The notes: a model not told the origin generated them from the sequence alone. DNA of 36,265 bases from Chloroflexota bacterium (GCA_005881825.1 VBEO01000081.1:1-36265); one strand, 5' to 3'. Positions 17,848 through 26,875 are shown, numbered from the stretch's first letter. Numbers and translations: made by a program.

Positions 17848-19439
17848 CCGGCGTCGAACGCTTCCTGAAGCGCGCCCGATCCCGCGTAGTCGGCGACCGC
17901 GCGCTCAACTGGGGCGCGCGCGGGCTGGCGGCCGGCGCCCTGGCCGCGGCCGCCGCCGAGCTAGCCTTCCGCCGCTTCCCGGTCGACCCGGCCTGGCCGG
18001 TGCTGGCCGGCTGCGTCTTCGCGGGTCTGCTCTTCGGGTTGGTGGGCTGGCTGCGAGCCTGGCCGTCGCTCCCCGAGGTGGCGCGGCTGGCCGACCTCAA
18101 CCTCGGCTCCCGCGAGCGGCTCTCCACGGCGCTCGAGTTCGCGACAGCCAAGAGCTACCTGCCCTCCCGGCAGCGCCTGGACGCGGAGGCCTGGGCCGAG
18201 CGGGCAGATCCGCGGCAGGTGGTGCCTGAGGGCTGGCCGCTGCGCACGCTGGCGGTCTTCCTGGCCGCGGCGCTCTTTGCGCTCGGCCTGTGGATGCTGC
18301 CCAACCCGGCGCTGGCCCAGCTGCGCCAGCATCGCGAAGCGCTCGCGGCCCAGAACCAGGCGGCCGACCAGGTGGCCACTATCGCGGCCAAGGAGTCGCA
18401 GGCGCGGCCGGGCGAGGATCCGGCGGCCCGCCAGGCACTGGTCAAGGACCTGAAGAAGGCCGAGCAGGCGGTGCGCAGCGCGTCCGATCCGCAGAGCGCC
18501 GTGGCGGCGCTCAGCCAGGCCCAGCAGGACATCCGGAACCTCCAGGACCCGAACCTGGGCGCCAAGCAGCAGGGCTCCAGCGCGGCCGGCCAGGCGCTGG
18601 CCCAGAACCCCAACCCCGGCCAGAAGGCCGGCCAGTCGCTGGCCTCCCAGAACAACAGCCAAGCCGCCGGCGACCTGCGCAACCTGGCCTCCTCGCTGGC
18701 CTCCATGAGCCAGGCCGATCAGCAGTCGCTGTCGCAGTCGCTTTCCCAGGCGGCACAGGCGGCGGCAGCCGGTGGCAATCCGCAGCTGTCGCAGTCGCTG
18801 CAGAAGGCCTCGGACGCCCTTAAGAACGGCGACACCGCGGCCGCCCAGGCCGCCCTCAACCAGGCCGCGGCGCAGACCGACCAACTGCAAAACGGGGAGG
18901 ACTTCGCCGGGGACGCCGCCCAGGCGGCCAACGGCCTGCAGCAGGCCAAGACGCCGCTCGAACAGCAGGCACAGGCGGGCCAGGGCTCGCAGGGTCAGGG
19001 CCAACAGGGCCAGGGTCAGCAAGGCCAGGGCCAAGGCCAGGGTCAGGGCCAGCAGGGGCAGGGTCAAGGGCAGCAGGGCCAGGGCCAGCAGGGACAAGGA
19101 CAAGGACAAGGCCAGGGCCAGGGTCAAGGCCAGGGCCAGGGTCAAGGCCAAGGCCAGAACGGTCAGGGCCAGGGCGGTCAGGGCCAGGGTGGGGGTCAGA
19201 ACGGCGGCCAGACCGCCGGCGCCAAGAGCACCGAGAAGGTGTACGTGCCCAGCCAGGGCGACCCCACCGGCCAGGGCCAGAACCAGGGCAACGGGCAGGG
19301 CACCGACGCCAACCTGGTGCCTTACGAGCAGGTCTACGCAGATTACAAGGCAGCGGCCCTGAACCAGGTCGACCGCGCCGACATCCCTCAATCGGAACGT
19401 GACCTGGTGAACCAGTACTTCGCGAATCTGGGTCAGTAA
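17844..19439 (+). CDS. Membrane protein with coiled-coil and long Gln/Gly repeat region
   Basis: 531 residues. Two N-terminal helices (about 28-45 and 50-72), a cytosolic stretch and a third helix (about 133-153) are followed by a long Ala/Gln-rich helical segment (about 160-375). A nearly pure G-Q-G-Q region comes next (about 378-455). The C terminus (P-Y-E-Q-V-Y-A-D-Y-K-A-A-A-L and P-Q-S-E-R-D-L-V-N-Q-Y-F) is conserved-looking and probably functional. Comparable proteins with a three-helix base and Q/G-rich linker occur beside MoxR-DUF58-VWA genes. I infer a structural or scaffold subunit whose flexible linker presents the C-terminal peptide. It ends 4 bases before the MoxR start. Confidence 0.8.
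   Translation: MTGVERFLKRARSRVVGDRALNWGARGLAAGALAAAAAELAFRRFPVDPAWPVLAGCVFAGLLFGLVGWLRAWPSLPEVARLADLNLGSRERLSTALEFATAKSYLPSRQRLDAEAWAERADPRQVVPEGWPLRTLAVFLAAALFALGLWMLPNPALAQLRQHREALAAQNQAADQVATIAAKESQARPGEDPAARQALVKDLKKAEQAVRSASDPQSAVAALSQAQQDIRNLQDPNLGAKQQGSSAAGQALAQNPNPGQKAGQSLASQNNSQAAGDLRNLASSLASMSQADQQSLSQSLSQAAQAAAAGGNPQLSQSLQKASDALKNGDTAAAQAALNQAAAQTDQLQNGEDFAGDAAQAANGLQQAKTPLEQQAQAGQGSQGQGQQGQGQQGQGQGQGQGQQGQGQGQQGQGQQGQGQGQGQGQGQGQGQGQGQGQNGQGQGGQGQGGGQNGGQTAGAKSTEKVYVPSQGDPTGQGQNQGNGQGTDANLVPYEQVYADYKAAALNQVDRADIPQSERDLVNQYFANLGQ
18976..19200 (+). repeat. Intragenic minisatellite of GGCCAG/GGTCAG hexamers
   Basis: About 225 bases of near-tandem 6-base units (GGCCAG, GGTCAG, GGGCAG, CAAGGC variants) encode alternating Gly-Gln. 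The frame is preserved throughout, so length changes by whole units would lengthen or shorten the linker without breaking the protein. Synonymous variation between units (C/T at position 3, AAG/AGG runs) shows partial decay of the array. Confidence 0.85.
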
Positions 19440-19443
19440 CCGT

Positions 19444-20445
<1,002 letters not shown>

Positions 20446-20489
20446 TGCCCATCACCGGCCCATGGGCGCCCATGCGGGCCGATAACGTT

Positions 20490-20555
20490 GCCGTAGCCTC
20501 CGGTGCTCGGCTCACGCAGCTTTGGCTGCGCTCGCCTGCGCTCCTCGCCTACGGC
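20490..20555. repeat. 66-bp imperfect palindrome between moxR and the DUF58 gene
   Basis: The outer arms GCCGTAG (20490-20496) and CTACGGC (20549-20555) and the centre CGCAGC-TTTG-GCTGCG (20515-20530) are complementary; the 18-base segments between them pair only in part. A separate perfect palindrome ATGGGCGCCCAT lies just upstream at 20462-20473. This is the only large non-coding-looking gap in an otherwise overlapping operon. It may be a REP-like insertion or an mRNA processing site setting relative expression. Confidence 0.5.
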
Positions 20556-20619
20556 AGCCGCCTCGGTCCACCTGGTCACCCATGGACGAGGCGCCGGTCA
20601 TCAGCCGGCCGCCACTCAC

Positions 20620-21492
20620 TTGCTGACCGCCGCTGAGCTGACGCTGCTGGGCCGGCTCGATCTCGCCTACCGGCGATCGAGGAACGGCCTCTACGCCGGC
20701 GAGCGCCGTTCGCCGCGGGCGGCGCGCTCACCCGAGTTCTCCGACTTCCGGCCGTACGTGCCGGGCGACGACTTCCGCCAGATCGACTGGCGGGCCTACG
20801 CCCGCCTGGAGCGGCTGACGCTGCGCCTGTACGTGGCCGAAGAAGAAGCGTGCCTGAATGTGGTGCTAGACGCCTCGGAGTCCATGGCCCTAGGCACGCC
20901 GCCCAAGTGGCAGGCAGCCCGCCGCCTGGCGGCCGCGCTTTCCTTCCTGGGGCTGGCCGCCATGGACCGGGTCACGCTGGGCACGCTGGACGGCCGCTCG
21001 CTCCCCCCGCTCCGGGGCCGCGACGGTGTGGGCAGGATCTGGCAGTTCCTGGAGGGCCTGGCGCCGGTCGGCGAAGCCGGGCCCGCCGACCTCGCCCGCC
21101 AGCGCTGGCTGCGCCCGGGCATGACGGTGGTGATCTCAGACTTCCTGACCGCTGACGACGACGGTGTAGCAGCCGATTGGGCGCCGGCACTTGCAGCGCT
21201 GGGCGGCCGCCGGCAGGAACTCGTGCTGTGGCAGGTCCTGGCCCCGGACGAGGAGCGGCCGCAGATCACCGGTGACCTGAAGCTGGTCGACCCCGAGACG
21301 GGCCGCGACCGCGAGATCACGATCACGCCCGCGGTGGTCGCGGACTACGAGCGCGCGCTGGCTGCCCTCCGCGACCGCCTCTCCCGTGCCTCGGAGGCCA
21401 CCGGGGGTCGCTTCCTGAGCTCCGACAGCGGCCTCGACCTCGAGGGCACCATGCTGGCCGGCCTCCGGGTGGGCGTGGTCAAGCGGGGGTGA
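20620..21492 (+). CDS. DUF58 domain protein
   Basis: 290 residues from TTG at 20620, which directly precedes the conserved L-L-T-A-A-E-L-x-L-L-G-R-L opening of the family. The frame remains open to GTG 20503, but those codons lie in the palindromic element and look non-coding. Hallmarks are G-L-Y-A-G-E-R-R-S, S-P-E-F-S-D-F-R-P-Y-V-P-G-D-D-x-R-x-I-D-W-R-A-Y-A-R (DUF58 core) and a VWA-like part with V-V-L-D-A-S-E-S-M (MIDAS D-x-S-x-S) and V-V-I-S-D-F. DUF58 proteins are regular partners of MoxR ATPases. There is no membrane helix. The gene ends 4 bases before the next start. Confidence 0.9.
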   Translation: MLTAAELTLLGRLDLAYRRSRNGLYAGERRSPRAARSPEFSDFRPYVPGDDFRQIDWRAYARLERLTLRLYVAEEEACLNVVLDASESMALGTPPKWQAARRLAAALSFLGLAAMDRVTLGTLDGRSLPPLRGRDGVGRIWQFLEGLAPVGEAGPADLARQRWLRPGMTVVISDFLTADDDGVAADWAPALAALGGRRQELVLWQVLAPDEERPQITGDLKLVDPETGRDREITITPAVVADYERALAALRDRLSRASEATGGRFLSSDSGLDLEGTMLAGLRVGVVKRG

Positions 21493-21496
21493 GCGC

Positions 21497-23335
21497 GTGC
21501 AGCTGATCGCGCCGCTGGGGCTGCTGGCCGCCCTGGCGCTGCCCTTGATCGTCCTCCTCTACTTCCTGAAGGTGAAGCGGCCGGAGGTGCGGGTGGCGAC
21601 CCTGGTGCTCTGGCGCCGCCATCTCGCCGACCGCCAGGCCAATGCGCCCTGGCAGCGGCTGCGCTGGAGCGCGCTGCTGCTCCTGCAACTGCTGGCCGCG
21701 TTCCTGATCACGGCCGCCCTGGTGCGCCCGGGGGTGACCGGGGCGGCGGGCGTGGGCAAGACGACCGTTGTCCTGATCGACGCCTCGGCCTCGATGCGGA
21801 CCACCGACGTGGCGCCCGATCGTTTCGGCGCCGCCGTGGCCCGGGCCCGCCAGCTCGCGGGTTCGCTGGCGCCCGGCGAGGAGATGGCGGTGATCCTGAT
21901 GGGCGAGCACTCTCAGCTGCTGGCGGCGCCCACCTCGGACGGGGCGGTCCTCGATTCGGCGCTCGACCGGGCCGCGGCCGGCGGCGGGCGCTCCGACCTG
22001 GGTGAGGGCATCTCCCTGGCCGACGCCATCCTCAGCGGCCGTTCCGGTGGCAGCATCATCCTGCTCGGCGACGGTCACAGCCGGCCGCCCGCGGTGCCGC
22101 CGCGGGTGGCCGCGCCCTTGACCTACATCTCGATCGGTTCCAGCGACCAGAACGCGGCCCTCGAGGCGCTCACCCGCACCGGGGCAGGCACCGTCTTCCT
22201 GCGCGTCGCCAACTTCGGCCGCCAGGCCCGCGACCTGAAGATCGAGATGTACGGCGACGGCCGGCTGGCCGACGTGCTCCCGGTCCACGTGGACGGCAAC
22301 GCCAGCACCGACCTCACCTGGACCCGGGTGCCGGCCGGCACCCAGCTCGTGGAAGCCAGGATCACGCCCGCCGACGTCTTCAATCTCGACGACGCGGGCT
22401 GGCTGCTTACCGGCGCACCGCCACCGCACGAGGTGCTGCTGGTCACCGACGAGAACGGCTTCCTGGCGCGGGCGCTCTCGCTGCGGCCCGGCGTGCACCT
22501 GACCACTGTCGCGCCCAAGGACTACAAGCCGGGCAAGTACGACCTCTACGTGTTCGACCGCATCGTGCCGCCCGGCACGCTGCCTGATCCAGCGCTGGTC
22601 ATCGATCCGCCCGGCGGGCAGGGCCCGGTGCCGCTGGGGCCGGCCATCGATCCCGGAGGCGTGCTGCCCGCCAACGCGCGCGACCCACTGCTCAACGACG
22701 TCGATCTGCGGGACGTGCACGTGCAGGTGGCCGGGCGGGTGACGGCACCCCCCGGTTGGCGGACGGTGATCTCGGCGGTCGCCGGGCCGCTGGTGCTGGC
22801 TCACGAGGGTGAGCCCCGGATTGCCGAGCTCACCTTCGACATCCACCACTCCGACCTGCCGCTGCGGGCGGCCTTTCCGATCCTGGTCGACAACCTGCTG
22901 TCCTACCTGCTGCCCAGCGGGTTCGAGAACCAGGCCTTCGCGCTCGGCAAGCCGGTCATCCTCGCCGCCGAGCCCGGCGCCACCGAGGTCGACGTGACCA
23001 CGCCTGACGGCCGGCTGGCGCGACTGCATCCGCCACTGTCTCCCTTCACCGACACCCTGGTGACGGGCGTCTACAACGTGCGCCAGCTGGTGCCGGGTGG
23101 CGTGCGCTCGAGCCGCTTCGTCGTTGAGTTCAACGACCCCGAGCTCTCCCGTGTGGCGCCCGGCGCGGCGGCCATCCCCTTCGAAGAGGAGAGGGCGCAG
23201 CAGGCCCCCGCGGTCCGCGGAACCCTGGAGCTCTGGCCCTGGCTTGTGGGCGCGGTGTTGGCGCTCCTGGTCCTGGAGTGGTTCATCTATCTCAACCCGA
23301 CCGGGCTGCGATTCCCACGCTTGAGGCCGCGCTGA
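21497..23335 (+). CDS. BatA-type VWA membrane protein
   Basis: 612 residues from GTG at 21497. The N-terminal BatA module has a helix (3-24), the cytosolic K-R-P-E-V-R-V-A-T-L-x-L-W-R stretch and a second helix (58-76). Next comes a VWA domain with the MIDAS D-A-S-A-S (Asp95, Ser97, Ser99) and I-I-L-L-G-D-G. A long beta-rich periplasmic/extracellular part follows, and a final helix (about 577-597) ends in a short basic tail. It is a likely client of the MoxR ATPase and part of a membrane complex. Its stop overlaps the next ATG (TGATG). Confidence 0.92.
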   Translation: MQLIAPLGLLAALALPLIVLLYFLKVKRPEVRVATLVLWRRHLADRQANAPWQRLRWSALLLLQLLAAFLITAALVRPGVTGAAGVGKTTVVLIDASASMRTTDVAPDRFGAAVARARQLAGSLAPGEEMAVILMGEHSQLLAAPTSDGAVLDSALDRAAAGGGRSDLGEGISLADAILSGRSGGSIILLGDGHSRPPAVPPRVAAPLTYISIGSSDQNAALEALTRTGAGTVFLRVANFGRQARDLKIEMYGDGRLADVLPVHVDGNASTDLTWTRVPAGTQLVEARITPADVFNLDDAGWLLTGAPPPHEVLLVTDENGFLARALSLRPGVHLTTVAPKDYKPGKYDLYVFDRIVPPGTLPDPALVIDPPGGQGPVPLGPAIDPGGVLPANARDPLLNDVDLRDVHVQVAGRVTAPPGWRTVISAVAGPLVLAHEGEPRIAELTFDIHHSDLPLRAAFPILVDNLLSYLLPSGFENQAFALGKPVILAAEPGATEVDVTTPDGRLARLHPPLSPFTDTLVTGVYNVRQLVPGGVRSSRFVVEFNDPELSRVAPGAAAIPFEEERAQQAPAVRGTLELWPWLVGAVLALLVLEWFIYLNPTGLRFPRLRPR

Positions 23336-26154
23336 TGCCGGCAGTCGGCCTCGGGCTGTCCGTGCTGCGGCCGGTCTTTCTGCTCTTGCTGCTGGTGCTG
23401 CCGGCCATGTACCTGGCCTGGCGCGCCTGGCCTCCACCGCTGGCCCGCCGGCGTTCGCGGCTAACGCTGCTGCTGCGGGCGCTGCTGGTCGCGCTGCTGG
23501 TCTTCGCGCTGGCCGGAGTACGGGTTTCCACGCTTCCTCAGAAGCGCGCCGTGGTCGCCGTGGTCGACCTCTCGGGCAGCCTGCGCGCAGATTCCGCGCA
23601 GCAGGAGCAGGCGGTCCGCTCCCTCGAGGCCGCCCGCGGTGCGGCCGACGCCTTCGGCGTGGTGACCTTCGCGCACGACGCTTCGGTGGAGATGCCCGTC
23701 TCCGACCATCCCGAGCAGTTCGACACCTTCCAGACCAAGCCCGACCCCAACTTCACGGACCTCTCGGGGGCGCTCCGGCTCGCGTCAGGCTTGATCCCCG
23801 AGGGCTATGCGCGCCAGCTGGTCCTGCTGACCGACGGGCTCCAGAACCTGGGGGATGCCGCCTCCACGGTGGCGGCGCTGCGCGCCGAGGGCGTTCGGGT
23901 CGACCTGCTGGCGGTGGGCACGCCACCGACCTCGGAGGCCCTGGTGGTGGCCACGGAGGCGCCTTCCGAGCTGCGAGAGGGGCAGACGCTGAACGTCAAT
24001 GTGCGCCTGCGCTCCACGGTCGAAGCCGCGGGCACGCTCACGCTGTTCGTCGACGAGCAGGAGGTCACCAGCCGCACCCTGACCCTGCCTGCCGGCACCT
24101 CCGCTCAGTCGTTCGAGGTGCCCAACCTCGGCGTTGGCCTGCATCCCATCCGCGTCGAGCTCCAGGTCAAGCCCGACACCTACGCCGACAACAACGTGGG
24201 CACGGCCGCCGTCCGTGTCTTGGGCAGGCCCACCGTGCTCGTACTGGAGGGGACCGCCGGAGAAGGTGTCAACGTCCAGGCGGCTCTGGAAACGACCGGC
24301 GTCAAGGTCGAGCGCAGGCTGTCGGCCCAAGCGCCCGCCGACACCACGACCCTCGGTCGCTACGACGGCATCGTGATCGTCGACGCGGCCGCTGACAGCT
24401 TCCCGGGCGGTTCGCTGGCCGCCATCGCCGCTTCGGTGAAAGAACTCGGCCACGGTTTGGTGACGATCGGAGGACCTACCTCTTACGGCCCTGGCGGCTG
24501 GCAGGGCACGCCCCTGGAAGACGCGCTGCCGGTGCGGATGGACCTGCCCAACCGAAAGGACAAGCCCAAGGTGGCGGTGGTGCTGGTGATGGAGACCATG
24601 GAAGACCCGCGCGCGGACCAGGTCGTGCTGGGCGCGGCGGAGGCCGTGATCGACAAGCTGAGCCCGGACGACCAGGTGGGCGTGACCGATGGCATCCGCG
24701 GCTTCCTGGTGCCGCTGCAGCCGGTGACCGACAAGAAGGCCATCGACCAGAAGCTGGAGAGCGCCTCCGGCCTCGGCGACCCTCCCGACTACGGAGAGTT
24801 CATCTCCATGGCCGGGGACGCCTTGCTCAAAACGGATGCGCCGCTCAAGCACATCGTGGTGCTGGGTGACGGGGACGCGGATTACCAGGCCCAGACCTCC
24901 GTGCGGGCCCTCATCGAAGGCTTGCGGGCGAAGCAGGTGACCACCTCGACGGTGGGGGTGGACGTGCACGGCTCACAACCGAACATGGCCTTCATGCAGG
25001 ACATGGCGACCTGGGGCGGCGGTCGCTTCTTCCAGTCCAACAGCCCGTCCCAGGTGCCCGATCTTTTCCTGAAAGAGGCCCAGGTTTCGCTGCGGCCCTG
25101 GTTCGAGCAGGATCCCTTCTTCCCCAAGGTGAGCTCGGCCGGGAACCTGCTGGACGGGGTGCCTCTGGACGCGTTTCCGCAGTTGGGCGGCTACGTGGTC
25201 TCGACGCCAAAGCCCGCCTCGGAGGTGTACTTCACCTCGCCCAAGCAGGACCCAGTACTGGCGGCCTGGACATACGGCGCAGGACGCGCGGTGGCATGGA
25301 CCTCGGACTCGAACGGGATCTGGACAGCGGGCCTGTTGCGCTCGCCGGTCTCGCAGTCGCTTTTCGGCCACATGCTGATGTGGACGCTGCCGACCGCCAC
25401 CGGGGACCGCCTGGCGATCGAATCCGTGCCCTCGGGTGACGGCTTCGACCTCACGGTCCGGGGTCCGGAGACATCAGGCGCGGTCTTGTCGGTGGGCCTG
25501 GTGACGCCGAACCTGGAGTCGCTTTCGCAGGACCTGGTGGCGACCGGCCCCGGGACCTGGAAGGGTCACGTGCAGGCGGGCGACGTGGGGACCTATCTGG
25601 TGCACGCGACGCTTGCGAAGGGGGGCTCGACCGTGGCCGCGTCGGACGCCGCGGTCTCGTTGCCGTACTCGCCCGAGTACCTGGTCTTCGGGCGCGACGA
25701 GGGCTTCCTGCGCCAGCTCGCCCACGAAGGTTCGGGCACCGTGCTGAGCTCGGCGGCCCTGGCCTGGAAACAGCCCTCTTTGCCGGTGCCAATCAATTCC
25801 GAGGTCTTCTGGTTCCTGCTGATCGCGGTCGCCTGCCTGTGGCCGCTGGACATCGCCATGCGGCGGCTGACCCTGACTCCGCGCCAGCTGGGCGGTTTGG
25901 TGCGAGCGATGGTCACGCTGCGCAAGCCCGAGGAGATCGAGCTGGCGGCGCCCGAGGAGCTGCAGAGGCTGCGGCGCAGGGTGGCCGGGATGCGCAGGCG
26001 ACGGCCGGCCGGCATACCGACGGTGATGACCGGGACTGCCGGGCCCGCGTCGGACCCGTCACCGGCCCCGTCCGCGGCGGCGGATGCGCCAACGGACGAG
26101 GAATCGCTGTCAGCCCGGTTGTTGGAGACTAAGAGGCGACGTGGCAGCGGCTGA
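23335..26154 (+). CDS. Large VWA / glutamine-amidotransferase-like membrane protein
   Basis: 939 residues from ATG 23335, overlapping the previous stop as TGATG. Two N-terminal helices (about 10-28 and 43-61) precede VWA domain 1 with intact MIDAS D-L-S-G-S (Asp78, Ser80, Ser82) and L-L-T-D-G. A beta-sandwich follows (about 200-290), then a GATase-like Rossmann domain (about 295-400; G-H-G-L-V-T-I-G-G-P-T-S-Y-G-P-G-G). VWA domain 2 begins near 413, but its MIDAS reads E-T-M-E-D, so it should not bind metal normally. A final helix (about 823-844) and a basic, proline-rich tail complete it. A predicted envelope protein and MoxR client, its exact task unknown. Confidence 0.92.
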   Translation: MPAVGLGLSVLRPVFLLLLLVLPAMYLAWRAWPPPLARRRSRLTLLLRALLVALLVFALAGVRVSTLPQKRAVVAVVDLSGSLRADSAQQEQAVRSLEAARGAADAFGVVTFAHDASVEMPVSDHPEQFDTFQTKPDPNFTDLSGALRLASGLIPEGYARQLVLLTDGLQNLGDAASTVAALRAEGVRVDLLAVGTPPTSEALVVATEAPSELREGQTLNVNVRLRSTVEAAGTLTLFVDEQEVTSRTLTLPAGTSAQSFEVPNLGVGLHPIRVELQVKPDTYADNNVGTAAVRVLGRPTVLVLEGTAGEGVNVQAALETTGVKVERRLSAQAPADTTTLGRYDGIVIVDAAADSFPGGSLAAIAASVKELGHGLVTIGGPTSYGPGGWQGTPLEDALPVRMDLPNRKDKPKVAVVLVMETMEDPRADQVVLGAAEAVIDKLSPDDQVGVTDGIRGFLVPLQPVTDKKAIDQKLESASGLGDPPDYGEFISMAGDALLKTDAPLKHIVVLGDGDADYQAQTSVRALIEGLRAKQVTTSTVGVDVHGSQPNMAFMQDMATWGGGRFFQSNSPSQVPDLFLKEAQVSLRPWFEQDPFFPKVSSAGNLLDGVPLDAFPQLGGYVVSTPKPASEVYFTSPKQDPVLAAWTYGAGRAVAWTSDSNGIWTAGLLRSPVSQSLFGHMLMWTLPTATGDRLAIESVPSGDGFDLTVRGPETSGAVLSVGLVTPNLESLSQDLVATGPGTWKGHVQAGDVGTYLVHATLAKGGSTVAASDAAVSLPYSPEYLVFGRDEGFLRQLAHEGSGTVLSSAALAWKQPSLPVPINSEVFWFLLIAVACLWPLDIAMRRLTLTPRQLGGLVRAMVTLRKPEEIELAAPEELQRLRRRVAGMRRRRPAGIPTVMTGTAGPASDPSPAPSAAADAPTDEESLSARLLETKRRRGSG

Positions 26155-26566
26155 TTTCACACTGCCCGACCACACCGGCCAGGAGTGGAAGCTGGCGGAT
26201 GCGCTGGCGCGGGGGCCGGTGCTGCTGATCTTCTACCGCGGCGATTGGTGACCCTACTGCAACGGGCAGTTGGCCTCGTACGCCAGGCAGTGGGAGCGGT
26301 TTGAGCAGACCGGCCTACAGGCCGTAGGCATCGTGGTCGATCCGGTCGAGAACAACGCGGCCATGGTGGACAAGCTCCTGCTGCCGTTTCCGATCCTGTC
26401 CGACCCCGAGGGCCGTGTGATCCGCGAATACGGGGTCTGGAACGATGGGGAGGGCGGCCTCGCCAAGCCCTCGCTGTTCCTGCTGGAGCCGGACGGCTCG
26501 GTGAGATTCAAGTACATCGGTGAGGACTTCGCCGATAGGCCCACCGACGAGGAGCTGTTCGGCTAA
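26141..26566 (+). CDS. Predicted selenoprotein: peroxiredoxin-like thioredoxin-fold redox protein with UxxC motif
   Basis: 141 residues if TGA at 26249-26251 is read as selenocysteine. GTG 26141 (AGAGG 4 bases upstream, 14-base overlap with the previous gene) starts A-A-A-D-F-T-L-P-D-H-T-G, the classic AhpC/TSA opening. It then reads L-L-I-F-Y-R-G-D-W, TGA, P-Y-C-N-G-Q-L. Cysteine homologues of this peroxiredoxin-like family have W-C-P-Y-C-N at this place, so codon 37 is exactly the catalytic cysteine, with Cys40 as resolving partner. The frame then continues intact (V-D-P-V-E-N, F-P-I-L-S-D-P-E-G, K-P-S-L-F-L-L-E-P-D-G) to TAA. A hairpin begins at the base after TGA. The product is probably a cytosolic thiol/selenol peroxidase or disulfide oxidoreductase. 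Gene callers would start at TTG 26270 and lose the active site. A TGC-to-TGA sequencing error is the main alternative. Confidence 0.82.
26249..26294 (+). promoter_or_regulatory. Candidate bacterial SECIS element with its UGA codon
   Basis: Immediately after TGA (26249-26251), CCC (26252-26254) and ACTGC (26256-26260), with one bulged T, pair with GCAGTGGG (26287-26294). An internal loop follows. GGC (26265-26267) then pairs with GCC (26282-26284), and GT (26269-26270) with AC (26280-26281). The apical loop is TGGCCTCGT (26271-26279). It starts 19 bases after the UGA and has G at its second position, as described for bacterial SECIS elements bound by SelB. A competing short hairpin ACTGC/GCAGT (26256-26270) also exists. 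Folding was done by eye. Confidence 0.6.
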
Positions 26567-26784
26567 TGCCGAGAGGCGCGCCGGCCATGGCGCTGGAGAA
26601 CCTCGTGCCCTATTTCAGGGGCGCGCGCTTTGCGCTGGTGGCGATGCGCCTGCGCCACCCGGACTGCTCGGGGCTGGAGGAGGACGTGGAGCGCTACCAC
26701 CAGATGCTCGAGCGCTACTCCGAGGCGGCGGTGGCCACGTTCAGGCTCCGAAGGGCCAGGGAGGCCCCTGGTGGGTCTCGGTAG
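26566..26784 (+). CDS. Small hypothetical protein at the operon end
   Basis: 72 residues; its ATG overlaps the preceding TAA (TAATG), so it is coupled to the redox gene. A second ATG seven codons in (MALENLVPYFRGARFALVAM) is an alternative. It has a hydrophobic/amphipathic first half, an acidic helix with H-x-D-x-S-G-L-E-E-D-V-E-R-Y-H and a basic tail. No cysteine pair, metal motif or membrane helix is convincing. Not recognised; its constant linkage to the selenoprotein gene, if seen in relatives, would be its best functional clue. Its TAG stop overlaps the likely -10 box of the tRNA gene. Confidence 0.55.
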   Translation: MPRGAPAMALENLVPYFRGARFALVAMRLRHPDCSGLEEDVERYHQMLERYSEAAVATFRLRRAREAPGGSR

Positions 26785-26787
26785 AAT
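26782..26787 (+). promoter_or_regulatory. Likely -10 box (TAGAAT) of tRNA-Thr
   Basis: TAGAAT lies 12 bases before the mature 5' end of the tRNA, the right distance for a start site at about 26794. No clear -35 hexamer is seen. It begins at the stop codon of the preceding gene. Confidence 0.42.
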
Positions 26788-26799
26788 CGCTCGGGCCAG

Positions 26800-26875
26800 G
26801 CCTACGTAGCTCAGGCGGCAGAGCACTTCCTTGGTAAGGAAGAGGTCCCGAGTTCGAATCTCGGCGTAGGCTCCA
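26800..26875 (+). tRNA. tRNA-Thr(GGT)
   Basis: 76 bases with CCA encoded. Acceptor GCCTACG/CGTAGGC, D stem GCTC/GAGC, anticodon stem CTTCC/GGAAG around TTGGTAA (anticodon GGT, reading ACC/ACU threonine codons), T stem CCGAG/CTCGG with TTCGAAT loop all pair perfectly. Discriminator base is T. Confidence 0.97.

Noticed and set aside
18976-19200. CRISPR-like or tandem-array interpretation of the hexamer repeats
   Set aside because: Units are 6 bases without spacers and encode an in-frame Gly-Gln linker, so this is protein-coding low complexity.
21479-23437. 652-codon minus-strand open frame
   Set aside because: Antisense shadow of the BatA-like gene; composition dominated by His, Gln, Arg and Gly.
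26270-26566. Short 98-residue redoxin starting at TTG 26270
   Set aside because: This start removes the conserved F-T-L-P-D opening and the active-site motif. Coding similarity continues upstream through the TGA to GTG 26141.
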